Part shown: positions 15,190 through 24,008 of the stretch, piece after piece
Position numbering within the stretch: position 1 is the first letter of the stretch
Layout of the letters: every line of letters starts with the position of its first letter
Source: Methylobacterium sp. Leaf118
Lineage (GTDB): Bacteria > Pseudomonadota > Alphaproteobacteria > Rhizobiales > Beijerinckiaceae
Assembly: GCF_920984675.1 (NCBI RefSeq)
Contig: NZ_CAKLBV010000026.1
Coordinates: 1 to 36,655, forward strand
Length of the DNA: 36,655 bases
Direction of reading: 5' to 3'
Notes under the pieces: model-generated
Seen by the model: the letters and a program-made list of their open reading frames with translations, nothing else
Told to the model about the DNA's origin: nothing
The model's database searches: none
Program-made: the position numbers and the translations under genes

Positions 15190-16812
15190 ATGATACGCCT
15201 CGACAAGATCGGCAAGCAGAACGGCCGGCAACTCGTCTTCGTCGAAGCCTCCGCTGCGCTGCAGAAGGGCGAGAAGGCCGGGCTGGTCGGCCCGAACGGG
15301 GCGGGCAAGACCACCCTGTTCCGGATGATGACCGGCAAGGAGCCGCCCGACGAGGGGCAGGTCTCCAGCGAACGCGGCATCACCATCGGCTATTTCAGCC
15401 AGGATGTCGGCGAGATGTCCGGCCGCACGGTGGTCGCCGAGACCATGGCCGGTGCCGGCCCCGTCAGCGTGGTGGCGGCCGAACTCAAGGAGATCGAGGC
15501 GGGGCTCGCCGATCCGGACCGCGCCGACGAGATGGAGGCGCTGATCGAGCGCTACGGCGAGGTCCAGGCCCGGTTCGAGGAACTCGACGGCTACGCCCTG
15601 GAGGGCCGGGCCTACGAGGTTCTGGCGGGGCTCGGCTTCTCCCAGGAGATGATGGACGGCGATGTCGGCAAGCTCTCCGGAGGCTGGAAGATGCGCGTCG
15701 CCCTCGCGCGCATCCTGCTGATGCGCCCCGACGTGATGCTGCTCGACGAGCCGTCGAACCATCTCGACCTCGAGAGCCTGATCTGGCTCGAAGCCTTCCT
15801 CAAGAACTACGACGGCGCTCTGATGATGACCTCGCACGACCGCGAGTTCATGAACCGCATCGTCACCAAGATCATCGAGATCGACGGCGGCACCCTCACG
15901 ACCTATTCGGGCGATTACGGCTTCTACGAGCAGCAGCGGGCGCTCGCCGACACGCAGGCCCAGGCGCAGTTCGAGCGCCAGCAGGCGATGCTGGCCAAGG
16001 AGATCAAGTTCATCGAGCGCTTCAAGGCGCGGGCCAGCCACGCGGCGCAAGTCCAGAGCCGGGTGAAAAAGCTCGACAAGATCGAGCGGGTCGAGCCGCC
16101 CAAGCGCCGCCAGACCGTGGCCTTCGAGTTCCAGCCCGCGCCCCGCTCGGGCGACGACGTCGCCATGCTCAAGGGCATCCACAAGAAGTACGGCAGCCGC
16201 ATCATCTACGAGGGCCTCGACTTCTCGATCCGGCGCCGGGAGCGCTGGTGCATCATGGGCGTCAACGGTGCCGGCAAGTCGACGCTGCTGAAGCTCATCA
16301 CCGGCAGCACCCCGCCCGATGCCGGCACGGTCACCGTCGGCGGCAGCGTCAAGGTCGGCTACTTCGCCCAGCACGCCATGGACCTGCTCGACGGCGACGC
16401 GACCGTCTTCGGCGATCTGGAGGGGAGCTTCCCGCAGGCCGGTCAGGGCTCGCTCCGGGCGCTCGCCGGCTGCTTCGGCTTCTCGGGCGACGACGTGGAA
16501 AAACCCTGCCGGGTGCTCTCGGGCGGCGAGAAGGCGCGCCTCGTGATGGCCAAGATGCTGTTCGACCCGCCGAATTTCCTCGTGCTCGACGAGCCGACCA
16601 ACCACCTCGACATCGCCACGAAGGAAATGCTGATCGGGGCGCTCGCCCAGTTCGAGGGGACGATGCTGTTCGTCTCCCACGACCGCCACTTCCTCAGCGC
16701 GCTCTCGAACCGGGTGCTGGAACTGACCCCCGATGGCGTCCACCAATACGGCGGCGGCTACACCGAATACGTCGCACGCACCGGCCAGGAAGCGCCGGGC
16801 CTGCGAGGGTAG
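15190..16812 (+). CDS. ABC-F family ATPase (ribosome-associated type)
   Basis: 540 residues, two ABC domains and no membrane segments, which defines ABC-F. Domain 1 has GPNGAGKTT (about 34-42), LSGGW and MLLDEPSNHLD (about 180-190), ending in TSHDREFMNRI. The linker (about 235-315) is a charged helical pair (QAQAQFERQQAMLAKEIKFIERFKARASHAAQVQSRVKKLDKI), the P-site tRNA interaction motif region of the family. Domain 2 has GVNGAGKST, LSGGEKARL and LVLDEPTNHLD, then SHDRHFL. These proteins act at the ribosomal E site as translation factors; some protect against antibiotics. The sequence does not decide between EttA-, Uup- and YbiT-like subfamilies. It has no operon partner. Confidence 0.93.
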   Translation: MIRLDKIGKQNGRQLVFVEASAALQKGEKAGLVGPNGAGKTTLFRMMTGKEPPDEGQVSSERGITIGYFSQDVGEMSGRTVVAETMAGAGPVSVVAAELKEIEAGLADPDRADEMEALIERYGEVQARFEELDGYALEGRAYEVLAGLGFSQEMMDGDVGKLSGGWKMRVALARILLMRPDVMLLDEPSNHLDLESLIWLEAFLKNYDGALMMTSHDREFMNRIVTKIIEIDGGTLTTYSGDYGFYEQQRALADTQAQAQFERQQAMLAKEIKFIERFKARASHAAQVQSRVKKLDKIERVEPPKRRQTVAFEFQPAPRSGDDVAMLKGIHKKYGSRIIYEGLDFSIRRRERWCIMGVNGAGKSTLLKLITGSTPPDAGTVTVGGSVKVGYFAQHAMDLLDGDATVFGDLEGSFPQAGQGSLRALAGCFGFSGDDVEKPCRVLSGGEKARLVMAKMLFDPPNFLVLDEPTNHLDIATKEMLIGALAQFEGTMLFVSHDRHFLSALSNRVLELTPDGVHQYGGGYTEYVARTGQEAPGLRG

Positions 16813-17294
16813 GACGGGGGCCCGCCCCGGGGCGGGGCTTCGTTCGCCGCCGAGGCCGGACAGGGGCCGGAGCGCCACCGGACCGCCGCTGTGTCTCGCG
16901 CCCGCCCCAGGCCCAGCGGAGGCGGCCGCGCAGGATGAGAAGAGATGGGGCGGCCGGGATCGATCGGCCCCACGCCCGGGCTTCGAGCGCCAAGCGGCAC
17001 GGTCGGGCAACGACGGTCGATTTGGGCTTTCATGGCGGTCGATCACGACCCGAGAGCCCCCGGCGAAGAAATTTCCCTCTTCAGCCCAAGACGAGGGGCG
17101 TCGTTTTCCCTTCCTCTAAAACAACGCAAGATCGATCCGTTGATTGAGCCCCCCTTGGCTCATTACATTTCCTCTCACGATAGAACGTCATCTCGCACAT
17201 CGATCGACATTCGACCCGACGGACGGCGCGACCACGCTCCGGCTGACGGGAGTTCTGTGCCGATTTTCGGCCGGATCGCTTCAAGACAGGACGG
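16813..17294. other. Intergenic region upstream of the ssu cluster
   Basis: 482 bp. A 16-bp perfect palindrome CCCGCCCC/GGGGCGGG (16821-16836) sits 8 bp after the ABC-F stop and could act as a weak terminator, though no T-run follows. From about 17060 the sequence becomes AT-richer and includes a candidate promoter (17140-17168). No gene was found. Confidence 0.5.
17140..17168 (+). promoter_or_regulatory. Candidate ssu promoter with dyad in the spacer
   Basis: TTGATT (17140-17145) and TTACAT (17163-17168) are separated by 17 bp. The spacer is almost exactly filled by the inverted repeat TGAGCC-N6-GGCTCA (17145-17162). The start codon of the first cluster gene is 127 bp downstream. The -10 match is only partial, so the promoter is tentative; the dyad itself is plain. 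Confidence 0.4.
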
Positions 17295-17870
17295 ATGCCC
17301 CGCATGCCCACCCGGATCGTCGCCTTCTCCGGCAACACCCACCGCCCTTCGCGGACCCGCACCCTGGTCGAGGCGGTCGCGGCCGAAGTGGCGCGGCTGC
17401 GGCCGATCGATCTCAAGGTCTACGATCTGGTCGATGCCGGCGCCGGCCTCGCGGTGGCGAGCCGGGCCGCCCTGCCGCTGCCGGCCGCGCGGATCGTCGA
17501 GGCGATCGAGGGCGCGGACGCCCTGATCATCGGCTCGCCGGTCTACAAGGGCAGCTATGCCGGCCTGTTCAAGCACCTGATCGACTTCGTCGGCCCGGAC
17601 GCGCTGGTCGGCCGACCGGTGGTGCTGACCGCGACCGGCGGGGGGCCGCGCCACGCCCTCGTGGTCGAGCATGCCCTACGCCCGCTCTTCGGCTTCTTCT
17701 CCGCGCAGACCGCGCCGACCGCCGTCTATGCCGGCGACACCGAGATCATTGACGGCCGCGTCGCCGACGAGCTGGTCCGTGCCCGGGTCGCCCAGGCCGC
17801 GGCCGAACTCGTGCGGCTGATCGAGGCGGCCGAGCCCCGGGATGCCCTGCCGCGCGCCGCTGCGCGCTGA
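17295..17870 (+). CDS. ssuE: NAD(P)H-dependent FMN reductase, SsuE/MsuE type
   Basis: 191 residues, the family's usual size. It supplies FMNH2 to the sulfonate monooxygenase. Flavodoxin-like motifs are visible: the FMN phosphate loop FSGNTHRPSRTRTL (11-24), GSPVYKGSYAGLFKHLIDFV (80-99) and LTATGGGPRHALVVEHALRPLFGFF (111-135). SsuE has a pi-helix Tyr in this last segment (VDYALKP). Here the aligned residue is His126 (VEHALRP), which as I recall is the MsuE-type residue. It is first in the cluster and lies 11 bp before ssuA. An alternative start at Met4 would shorten it by three residues. The symbol ssuE follows the context; msuE would fit as well. Confidence 0.92.
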   Translation: MPRMPTRIVAFSGNTHRPSRTRTLVEAVAAEVARLRPIDLKVYDLVDAGAGLAVASRAALPLPAARIVEAIEGADALIIGSPVYKGSYAGLFKHLIDFVGPDALVGRPVVLTATGGGPRHALVVEHALRPLFGFFSAQTAPTAVYAGDTEIIDGRVADELVRARVAQAAAELVRLIEAAEPRDALPRAAAR

Positions 17871-17881
17871 GGAGCCGGACC

Positions 17882-18850
17882 GTGCTTCACCGCCGCCATC
17901 TCCTCGCCGCGGGCCTCGCCGCCGGCATCGGGCTCGCCCCCAGGCCGGGCCGGGCCGAACCGGGCGTGCTCCGCATCGGCTATCAGAAGAATGGCATCCT
18001 CGCGGTCGCCCGCGAGCAGGCGGCCATCGAGGCGCGGCTCAAGCCGCAGGGCGCGAGCGTGCGCTGGGTCGAGTTCTCGTTCGGGCCTCCGCTCCTCGAG
18101 GCGCTGAACCTCGGCGCGATCGATTTCGGCCAGACCGGCGACGCACCGCCGATCTTCGCCCAGGCGGCGGGCGCCAACCTCGTCTACGCCGCCGCCCAGC
18201 CGAAAGGCGGCTCGGGCGCCGCGATCCTGTTGCCCAAGGGCTCGGAGATCCGCACCCTGGCCGAGTTGAAGGGCAAGCGCGTCGCCTTCGCCAAGGGCTC
18301 CAGCTCGCACAATCTCATCGTCGCCGCGCTGGAGACAGCGGGGCTGACCTACCGCGACATCACCCCCGTGCTGCTCGCCCCCGCCGACGGCGCGGCCGCC
18401 TTCGCGGGCGGCACGATCGACGCCTGGACCGTGTGGGATCCCTATTTCGCCATCGCCGAGCAGGGGGAGGGGGTGCGGGTGCTGGCGCAGGCCGCCGACA
18501 TCACGCCCACCAACAACTTCTTCCTGGCGAACCGCACCTTCGCCCAGGCCCAGCCGGCGCTGCTCGACGGCGCCCTCGGGGCCCTGGGCGAGGTCGCGCT
18601 GTGGTGCGAGGCCAACCGCGGCAGCGTCGCCGCGAGCCTGTCGCGCATCACCGGCGTGCCGCTCACCGCCACGCGGCGGACGGTGGACCGGATCCGCTAC
18701 GTCATCGCTCCGATGGACGCGGCGGTGACGGCCGAGCAGCAGCGCATCGCCGACCGCTTCCATGCCCTGGGCGTGATCCCGCGCCCCGTGCGCGTCGCCG
18801 ACATCGTCCGGCGTCCCGCCCCCCGCCCCGCCAACCCCAGCAACGGGTGA
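17882..18850 (+). CDS. ssuA: Sulfonate ABC transporter substrate-binding protein 1
   Basis: 322 residues from a GTG start. The N-terminus MLHRRHLLAAGLAAGIGLAPRPGRA is a signal with an RR-H-L-L core, possibly Tat-dependent. The mature protein shows the SsuA pattern: LRIGYQKNGILAVA, VEFSFGPPLLEALNLGAIDFGQTGDAPPIFAQAAGANLVYAA, LKGKRVAFAKGSSSHNLI and DAWTVWDPYFA. GDxPPIFAQA matches classical alkanesulfonate-binding proteins closely. It delivers sulfonates to SsuBC in the periplasm. It is the first of three SsuA paralogues in the cluster and the only one beside the permease gene, so it is probably the main binding protein. Its stop is 8 bp before ssuC. Confidence 0.93.
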   Translation: MLHRRHLLAAGLAAGIGLAPRPGRAEPGVLRIGYQKNGILAVAREQAAIEARLKPQGASVRWVEFSFGPPLLEALNLGAIDFGQTGDAPPIFAQAAGANLVYAAAQPKGGSGAAILLPKGSEIRTLAELKGKRVAFAKGSSSHNLIVAALETAGLTYRDITPVLLAPADGAAAFAGGTIDAWTVWDPYFAIAEQGEGVRVLAQAADITPTNNFFLANRTFAQAQPALLDGALGALGEVALWCEANRGSVAASLSRITGVPLTATRRTVDRIRYVIAPMDAAVTAEQQRIADRFHALGVIPRPVRVADIVRRPAPRPANPSNG

Positions 18851-18858
18851 GCCGCATC

Positions 18859-19707
18859 ATGGCCGATTCCGCCGCGATCCCATCGCTTCCGGGCCGGGCC
18901 CGGGCCGCCGAGGCCACGCCGCGCCGCGACCGGCGCCCCATCCGCGTCGAGGCCGGGCGGTGGCTGCCCTGGCTGCTGCCGACGCTCGTCATCACCGGCT
19001 GGCAGGCGGCGGCGAGCCTCGGGCTCGTCTCGACCCGCTTCATGCCCGCGCCCCTCGACGTCGCCGCCGCGGGCTACCGCCTCGCGCTCACGGGTGAACT
19101 CTTCGAGAACCTCTGGGTCAGCTTCGCCCGCGCCGCGTCGGGCTTCCTGATCGGGGGCGGGATCGGCCTGTTCTTCGGGCTCGCCAACGGCCTGTCGCGC
19201 CTGTCCGAGCGGCTCACCGACACCACGCTGCAGATGGTGCGCAACGTGCCCCACCTGTCTCTGATCCCGCTCGTCATCCTGTGGTTCGGCATCGACGAGG
19301 AGGCCAAGCTCTTCCTCGTGGCGCTCGGGGTGTTCTTCCCGATCTACGCCAACACGCTGCACGGCATCCGCTCGGTCGATCCGCAGCTGATCGAGATGGG
19401 CCGGGTCTACGGCATGAACCGGCGCGAGCTGTTCGCCCGCGTGGTGCTGCCCGGCGCGCTGCCCTCGATCTTCGTCGGCATCCGCTACGCGCTCGGCATC
19501 ATGTGGCTGACCCTGATCGTGGCGGAGACGATCTCGGCCAATTCCGGGCTCGGCTACATGGCGATGCAGGCCCGCGAGTTCATGCTGGTCGACGTCGTGG
19601 TGCTGGCGATCCTGATCTATGCCGGCCTCGGCAAGCTCGCCGACAGCCTGACCCGGGCGCTGGAGCGCACCTGCCTCGCCTGGAACCCGGCCTACCGCAA
19701 CAGCTGA
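18859..19707 (+). CDS. ssuC: Sulfonate ABC transporter permease
   Basis: 282 residues from the ATG at 18859. A GTG at 18847 overlapping the ssuA stop (GTGA) is an alternative start adding four residues. It is an inner-membrane permease with about six helices: [54 protein letters not shown] and others. The cytoplasmic EAA-type loop that docks on the ATPase is seen in [57 protein letters not shown] is the conserved C-terminal block of SsuC/TauC. A perfect 7-bp hairpin follows its stop directly, before the 146-bp gap to ssuB. Confidence 0.94.
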   Translation: MADSAAIPSLPGRARAAEATPRRDRRPIRVEAGRWLPWLLPTLVITGWQAAASLGLVSTRFMPAPLDVAAAGYRLALTGELFENLWVSFARAASGFLIGGGIGLFFGLANGLSRLSERLTDTTLQMVRNVPHLSLIPLVILWFGIDEEAKLFLVALGVFFPIYANTLHGIRSVDPQLIEMGRVYGMNRRELFARVVLPGALPSIFVGIRYALGIMWLTLIVAETISANSGLGYMAMQAREFMLVDVVVLAILIYAGLGKLADSLTRALERTCLAWNPAYRNS

Positions 19708-19725
19708 GGCCGGGGCCTCCCGGCC
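19708..19725 (+). other. Hairpin immediately after the ssuC stop
   Basis: GGCCGGG (19708-19714) and CCCGGCC (19719-19725) pair perfectly around a GCCT loop, starting at the base after the stop codon. No T-run follows. It may mark an mRNA processing or attenuation point inside the ssu operon, because ssuB begins only 128 bp later with no obvious own promoter. Confidence 0.45.
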
Positions 19726-19853
19726 CACCGCCCTCTCTCCCATCCCCTCATCCTGCGCCACGGAGCCCCCGGGCCCGCCCGTCGAGGCTGCGCAGGCCGC
19801 CCCACGGGGGGAGGGCCAGGGGACACCGCAACGCCATCCGGACGCGACCCGCC

Positions 19854-20624
19854 ATGACCGCCGCCCTCCGCCTCACGGACATACAAGACCGCCACCGCCC
19901 GGAGCGCGGGCTCGGCATCACCCTGCGCGGCCTCTCGAAGAGCTTCGAGGGCGGCCCCGCCGTCATCCGCGGGCTCGACCTCGACGTGCCCGCCGGCCAG
20001 TTCGTGGCGGTGGTCGGCCGCTCCGGCTGCGGCAAGAGCACCCTGCTGCGGCTGATCCTCGGCCTCGAAGCGCCGAGCGCGGGCCGCATCACCCTGAGCG
20101 GCGGCGAGCCGACGACGCGAATCATGTTCCAGGAGCCGCGGCTGCTGCCCTGGGCGCGGGTCGCCGACAACGTCGCCGTCGGGCTCTCGCGCGACATCGG
20201 CGCGGCCGAGCGGCGGGCCCGCGCCCGCGACGTGCTCGCCGAGGTGGGGCTCGCCGACAAGGCCGGGCAGTGGCCGGCCACGCTCTCGGGCGGGCAACGT
20301 CAGCGGGTGGCGCTCGCCCGCGCCCTCGTCAGCCGCCCGGCGCTGCTGGCCCTCGACGAGCCGCTGGGGGCGCTCGACGCCCTCACCCGTATCGACATGC
20401 AGGCGATGATCGAGCGGATCTGGGAAAGCCAGGGCTTCACCGCGATCCTCGTCACCCACGATGTCGGCGAGGCGGTGGCGATGGCCGACCGCATCCTCGT
20501 GATCGAGGAGGGCCAGGTCGCCCTCGACCTCGATGTCGAGGTGCCGCGCCCCCGCCGCCGCGGCGACCCGGCGCTCGCCGCGCTGGAAGGCCGCATCCTC
20601 GACCGCCTCCTCGTCCGCACCTGA
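19854..20624 (+). CDS. ssuB: Sulfonate ABC transporter ATP-binding protein
   Basis: 256 residues. All ATPase motifs are intact: Walker [10 protein letters not shown] (55-63), Q-loop [10 protein letters not shown], signature [15 protein letters not shown], Walker [13 protein letters not shown], and the switch His in [11 protein letters not shown]. The shortened region between Walker A and the Q-loop is typical of the nitrate/sulfonate/taurine subgroup. It powers uptake with SsuC. The first 20 residues ([16 protein letters not shown]) are family-typical of SsuB. It is 27 bp upstream of ssuD and plainly co-transcribed with it. Confidence 0.94.
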   Translation: MTAALRLTDIQDRHRPERGLGITLRGLSKSFEGGPAVIRGLDLDVPAGQFVAVVGRSGCGKSTLLRLILGLEAPSAGRITLSGGEPTTRIMFQEPRLLPWARVADNVAVGLSRDIGAAERRARARDVLAEVGLADKAGQWPATLSGGQRQRVALARALVSRPALLALDEPLGALDALTRIDMQAMIERIWESQGFTAILVTHDVGEAVAMADRILVIEEGQVALDLDVEVPRPRRRGDPALAALEGRILDRLLVRT

Positions 20625-20651
20625 TTTTTTCGAGCTTTCGGAGCGTCACCC

Positions 20652-21839
20652 ATGAGCATATCGAGCCACCCGCCGACCGACGGCAAGACCGACGTTCTCT
20701 GGTTCCTGCCGACCCATGGCGACGGCCGCTATCTCGGCGCCTCCGAGGGCGCCCGCGACGTGTCGCTGCCGTATCTGCGCCAGATCGCGCAAGCAGCGGA
20801 CGAACTCGGCTATTTCGGCGTGCTGCTGCCGACCGGGCGCTCCTGCGAGGATTCCTGGGTGGTCGCCTCGGCGCTGGCCCCGCTGACGCAGCGCCTGCGC
20901 TTTCTCGTCGCCGTGCGCCCCGGCCTTCAGGAGCCCTCGGTCGCCGCCCGCATGGCCGCGACGCTGGACCGGATCTCGGACGGGCGGCTCCTCATCAACG
21001 TCGTGACCGGGGGCGATCCGGTGGAGCTGAAGGGCGACGGCGTCTTCCTGGACCATGACGCGCGCTACGCGGTCACCGACGAGTTCCTGCACATCTGGCG
21101 CGGGCTGATGGCCGGCGAGACGGTGAACTTCGAGGGCAAGCACCTGCGCACCGAAGGCGGCCGGGTGATCTTCCGGCCGGTGCAGGCGCCCTATCCGCCG
21201 CTCTATTTCGGCGGCTCCTCGCCCGCCGGCATCGAGGTCGCAGCCGAGCATTGCGAGGTCTACCTGACCTGGGGCGAGCCCCCGGCCGGCGTCGCCGAGA
21301 AGCTCGCCCGCGCCCGCGAGGCGGCCGAGCGGAAGGGCAAGACGTTCTCCTACGGCATCCGCCTGCACGTCATCGTCCGTGAAACCGAGAGCGAGGCCTG
21401 GGCCGAGGCCGAACGGCTGATCTCGCGGCTCGACGACGCCACCATCGCCCAGGCGCAGGCCACCCTGAAGCGCCAGGATTCGGTCGGCCAGAGCCGGATG
21501 ATGGCGCTCCATGGCGGCGACCGGAACAAGCTCGTGGTCTCGCCCAACCTCTGGGCGGGCGTCGGCCTCGTGCGCGGCGGCGCCGGCACGGCTCTGGTCG
21601 GCTCGGCGACCCAAGTCGCCGATCGGATGAAGGAGTATATCGACCTCGGCATCGACCGCTTCATCCTCTCCGGCTACCCGCACCTGGAAGAGGCCTACCG
21701 CTTCGCCGAGTTGGTCTTCCCGAAGCTCCCCTTGCGCGACACCACCGGTCGCGCGCCGAGCACGGCCCGCAACAACGGCCCGTTCGGCGAGGTGATGGCC
21801 AACGACATCCTGCCCACCCGCCGCATCAGCGCGCATTGA
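20652..21839 (+). CDS. ssuD: FMNH2-dependent alkanesulfonate monooxygenase
   Basis: 395 residues (E. coli 381). It splits the C-S bond of alkanesulfonates with FMNH2 and O2, giving an aldehyde and sulfite. The sequence is close to Ssu[28 protein letters not shown] with Cys65 (E. coli Cys54), [11 protein letters not shown] with Arg237 and His239 (E. coli Arg226/His228), [13 protein letters not shown] holding the mobile-loop Arg, and [20 protein letters not shown]. It is a bacterial luciferase-like TIM barrel that works in the cytoplasm with the FMN reductase encoded at 17295. Its stop is 11 bp before the second ssuA-like gene. Confidence 0.96.
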   Translation: MSISSHPPTDGKTDVLWFLPTHGDGRYLGASEGARDVSLPYLRQIAQAADELGYFGVLLPTGRSCEDSWVVASALAPLTQRLRFLVAVRPGLQEPSVAARMAATLDRISDGRLLINVVTGGDPVELKGDGVFLDHDARYAVTDEFLHIWRGLMAGETVNFEGKHLRTEGGRVIFRPVQAPYPPLYFGGSSPAGIEVAAEHCEVYLTWGEPPAGVAEKLARAREAAERKGKTFSYGIRLHVIVRETESEAWAEAERLISRLDDATIAQAQATLKRQDSVGQSRMMALHGGDRNKLVVSPNLWAGVGLVRGGAGTALVGSATQVADRMKEYIDLGIDRFILSGYPHLEEAYRFAELVFPKLPLRDTTGRAPSTARNNGPFGEVMANDILPTRRISAH

Positions 21840-21850
21840 GGAGAGGCCGG

Positions 21851-22855
21851 ATGTCCGCCCCGCCGCGCACCACCACCCTCGCGCCCTCGCCGCTGCCCCG
21901 CCTGTGGCTGGCCCTGGCCGCCCTGATCTTCGCGAGCCTCACGCTCGCCGCCCACGCGCAGGAAGGGCGGCAAGAGGGCAAGGCCACCGAAAAGGTCGTG
22001 CGGATCGGCTACCAGAAATACGGCACGCTGGTGCTGCTGAAGGGCCGCGGTACCCTCGAGCCGAAGCTGAAGGCGCTCGGCTACCGGGTGCAATGGTCGG
22101 AATTTCCCTCCGGCCCGCCGCTTCTGGAGGCGCTGAACGCCGGGGCCATCGATTTCGGCTCGGCCGGGGAGACCCCGCCGATCTTCGCCCAGGCGGCGAG
22201 CGACGCGCTGACCTACGTCGCCCACGAGCCGGCCGCGCCGAAGGGCGAGGCGATCCTGGTGCCGAAAGCCAGCCCGGTACAGTCGGTCGCCGACCTGCGC
22301 GGCAAGAAGGTCGCGCTCAACAAGGGCTCGAACGTGCATTACCTGCTCGTGCGCGCCCTCGACCAGGCGGGCCTGAGCCTCTCGGATATCACGCCGGTCT
22401 ATCTCGCCCCCGCCGACGGGCGAGCGGCGTTCGAGCGTGGCGCGGTCGATGCCTGGGTGATCTGGGATCCGTTCTTCGCCGCCGCCGAGGCCGGCGGCAA
22501 CGCCCGCGTGCTCACCGACGGCACCGGCCTTGTGCCGAACCATCAATTCTACCTGTCCTCGCGCGACTTCTCGGCCCGGAACGGCCCGGCCCTCGATGCG
22601 GTCGTCGCCGCGGTCGCCGAGGTCGATGCCTGGGCCAAGGACAGCACCGACGCGGCGGCCCGGGAGCTCAGCCCCTCCGTCGGCATCCCGGCGCCGATCC
22701 TGGCCTCCGCGCTCCGGCGCCGGACCTACGGCATCCGCCCCCTCGACGCGGCCGTCACCGCCGAGCAGCAGCGCATCGCCGACACGTTTCACGGGCTCGG
22801 TCTGGTGCCGAAGGCGATCGACATCGCCGGCGCCGTGCGCAAGCCGGGCAGCTAG
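21851..22855 (+). CDS. Sulfonate ABC transporter substrate-binding protein 2
   Basis: 334 residues from the ATG at 21851 (GAGGAGAGG upstream). The N-terminal region is a Sec-type signal ending TLAAHAQ at about 38. The core is SsuA-like: VRIGYQKYGTLVLLKGRG, SEFPSGPPLLEALNAGAIDFGSAGETPPIFAQAASDALTYVA, LRGKKVALNKGSNVHYLL and DAWVIWDPFFAAAE. The GSxGExPPIFAQA loop is close to E. coli SsuA, so it should bind similar sulfonates. The signal peptide is not of the twin-Arg type, unlike paralogues 1 and 3. Its TAG stop is the first three bases of a rhizobial-type repeat (22853-22912). Confidence 0.92.
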   Translation: MSAPPRTTTLAPSPLPRLWLALAALIFASLTLAAHAQEGRQEGKATEKVVRIGYQKYGTLVLLKGRGTLEPKLKALGYRVQWSEFPSGPPLLEALNAGAIDFGSAGETPPIFAQAASDALTYVAHEPAAPKGEAILVPKASPVQSVADLRGKKVALNKGSNVHYLLVRALDQAGLSLSDITPVYLAPADGRAAFERGAVDAWVIWDPFFAAAEAGGNARVLTDGTGLVPNHQFYLSSRDFSARNGPALDAVVAAVAEVDAWAKDSTDAAARELSPSVGIPAPILASALRRRTYGIRPLDAAVTAEQQRIADTFHGLGLVPKAIDIAGAVRKPGS

Positions 22856-22912
22856 AGCGCTCTCCGCCGAAGTGGAAACCGGTTCGGCTGAAGAGCACGC
22901 GACACAACAAAG
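22853..22912 (+). repeat. Rhizobial-type intergenic palindromic repeat
   Basis: It begins TAGAGCGCTCTCC and contains GCCGAAGTGGAAACCGGTTC. Arms GCCGAA/TTCGGC form a 6-bp stem over an 11-base loop, and outer arms GCTCT/AGAGC extend it. It ends in an ACGCGACACAACAAAG segment. From memory, elements with a TAGAGC...AAGTGGA-ACCGGTTCGC...ACAA pattern are dispersed widely in Rhizobiales genomes. Its first three bases are the stop codon of the second ssuA-like gene. It lies within the 171-bp gap to the third. Confidence 0.7.
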
Positions 22913-23026
22913 ACTGAGAGCCGGGCTCACGTCTCACCGTGATCGGGCACGGCTCCAGCGCCCTCCCGCCGCCCCGCCCGCGGCGGCGATCCGACCATCA
23001 CGCCCCGTCTACCGACAGAAGCGATC

Positions 23027-23977
23027 ATGAACCGCCGATCCGTCCTCGCCGCCCTCTCGCTCCTCGGCTTCAGCCTCGCCCCGGCCGCCGCGCAGGAGAG
23101 CTCCACCCTGCGCATCGGCTACCAGCGCTCGTCGACCCTGATCGCGCTCCTACGCGAGGACCGGACGCTGGAGACGGCGCTGAAGCCCCTCAAGGTCGAG
23201 GTCTCCTGGCACGAATTCACCAGCGGCCTGCCGATCATGGAAGCCCTGAATGTCGGACGCATCGACGTGTCGGCGGATGTCGCCGACACCGTGCCGGTCT
23301 TCGCGCAGGGGGCGAACGCCCGGATCACCTATGTCGCGCAGGAGGCAGCTTCGCCCGGCGCGCAGGCGATCCTGGTGCCGGGCGATTCCCCGCTGACATC
23401 GGTGGCGGATCTCAAGGGCCGCAAGGTCGCCGTCACCAAGGGCGCGGGCAGCCATTACCTGTTGCTGGCCGCGCTGAAGGCGGAAGGCCTGCCCTTCAAG
23501 AGCATCACCCCGGCCTACCTGACCCCGGCCGACGGCCGCAGCGCGCTGGCGGGCGGCAGCGTCGATGCCTGGGTCGCCTGGGACCCGTTCCTCTCGGCGG
23601 CGGAGGTCCAGGCGGGGGCCCGCATCCTCCGGGACGGCGCGGGCCTGTCGGGTTACACGCGCTACTACCTCGCCTCCGACAGCTATGCCGAGACGCGGGC
23701 CGACGTGCTGGCGCTCCTCTTCGGAAAGCTCAAGGAGACCGGCGCCTGGGTGAAGGCCCATCCGGAGGCCGCCGCCGAGCGGCTTGCCGCCCTGTGGAAG
23801 ATCGAGGCGCCCATCGTCCTCAAGGCCAATGCCCGCCGCACCTACCGGGTCGAGCCGGTGACCCGCGACGGGCTCGCCGAGCAGCAGACCATCGCCGACG
23901 CCTTCCGGGCCGAGGGGCTGCTGCCGCGGGCGGTCGACGCCGCCGCGCTCCCGGTCTGGGCGCCGCCGAGCCGGTGA
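23027..23977 (+). CDS. SsuA-like substrate-binding protein 3, divergent ligand loop
   Basis: 316 residues. The signal MNRRSVLAALSLLGFSLAPAAAQ has an RRSVL core, so Tat or Sec export is possible. The fold is SsuA-like: LRIGYQRSSTLIALLREDR, SWHEFTSGLPIMEALNVGRIDV, LKGRKVAVTKGAGSHYLLLAA and DAWVAWDPFLSAAE. The ligand-loop segment is changed, however. The GDxPPIFAQA of the other two reads ADTVPVFAQG, and GPPLLEALN reads GLPIMEALN. This points to a different sulfonate or sulfate-ester ligand. It has no permease of its own and presumably shares SsuBC. The next gene starts 31 bp later. Confidence 0.88.
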   Translation: MNRRSVLAALSLLGFSLAPAAAQESSTLRIGYQRSSTLIALLREDRTLETALKPLKVEVSWHEFTSGLPIMEALNVGRIDVSADVADTVPVFAQGANARITYVAQEAASPGAQAILVPGDSPLTSVADLKGRKVAVTKGAGSHYLLLAALKAEGLPFKSITPAYLTPADGRSALAGGSVDAWVAWDPFLSAAEVQAGARILRDGAGLSGYTRYYLASDSYAETRADVLALLFGKLKETGAWVKAHPEAAAERLAALWKIEAPIVLKANARRTYRVEPVTRDGLAEQQTIADAFRAEGLLPRAVDAAALPVWAPPSR

Positions 23978-24008
23978 GGGAGACGTGATCAGAGAAGGAC
24001 GCTCCACG

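Noticed and set aside
13822..17046. Open minus-strand frame of 1074 codons across MFS and ABC-F genes
   Set aside because: It crosses two well-supported genes in other frames and the divergent promoter region. The part over the MFS gene is a frame-shifted shadow.
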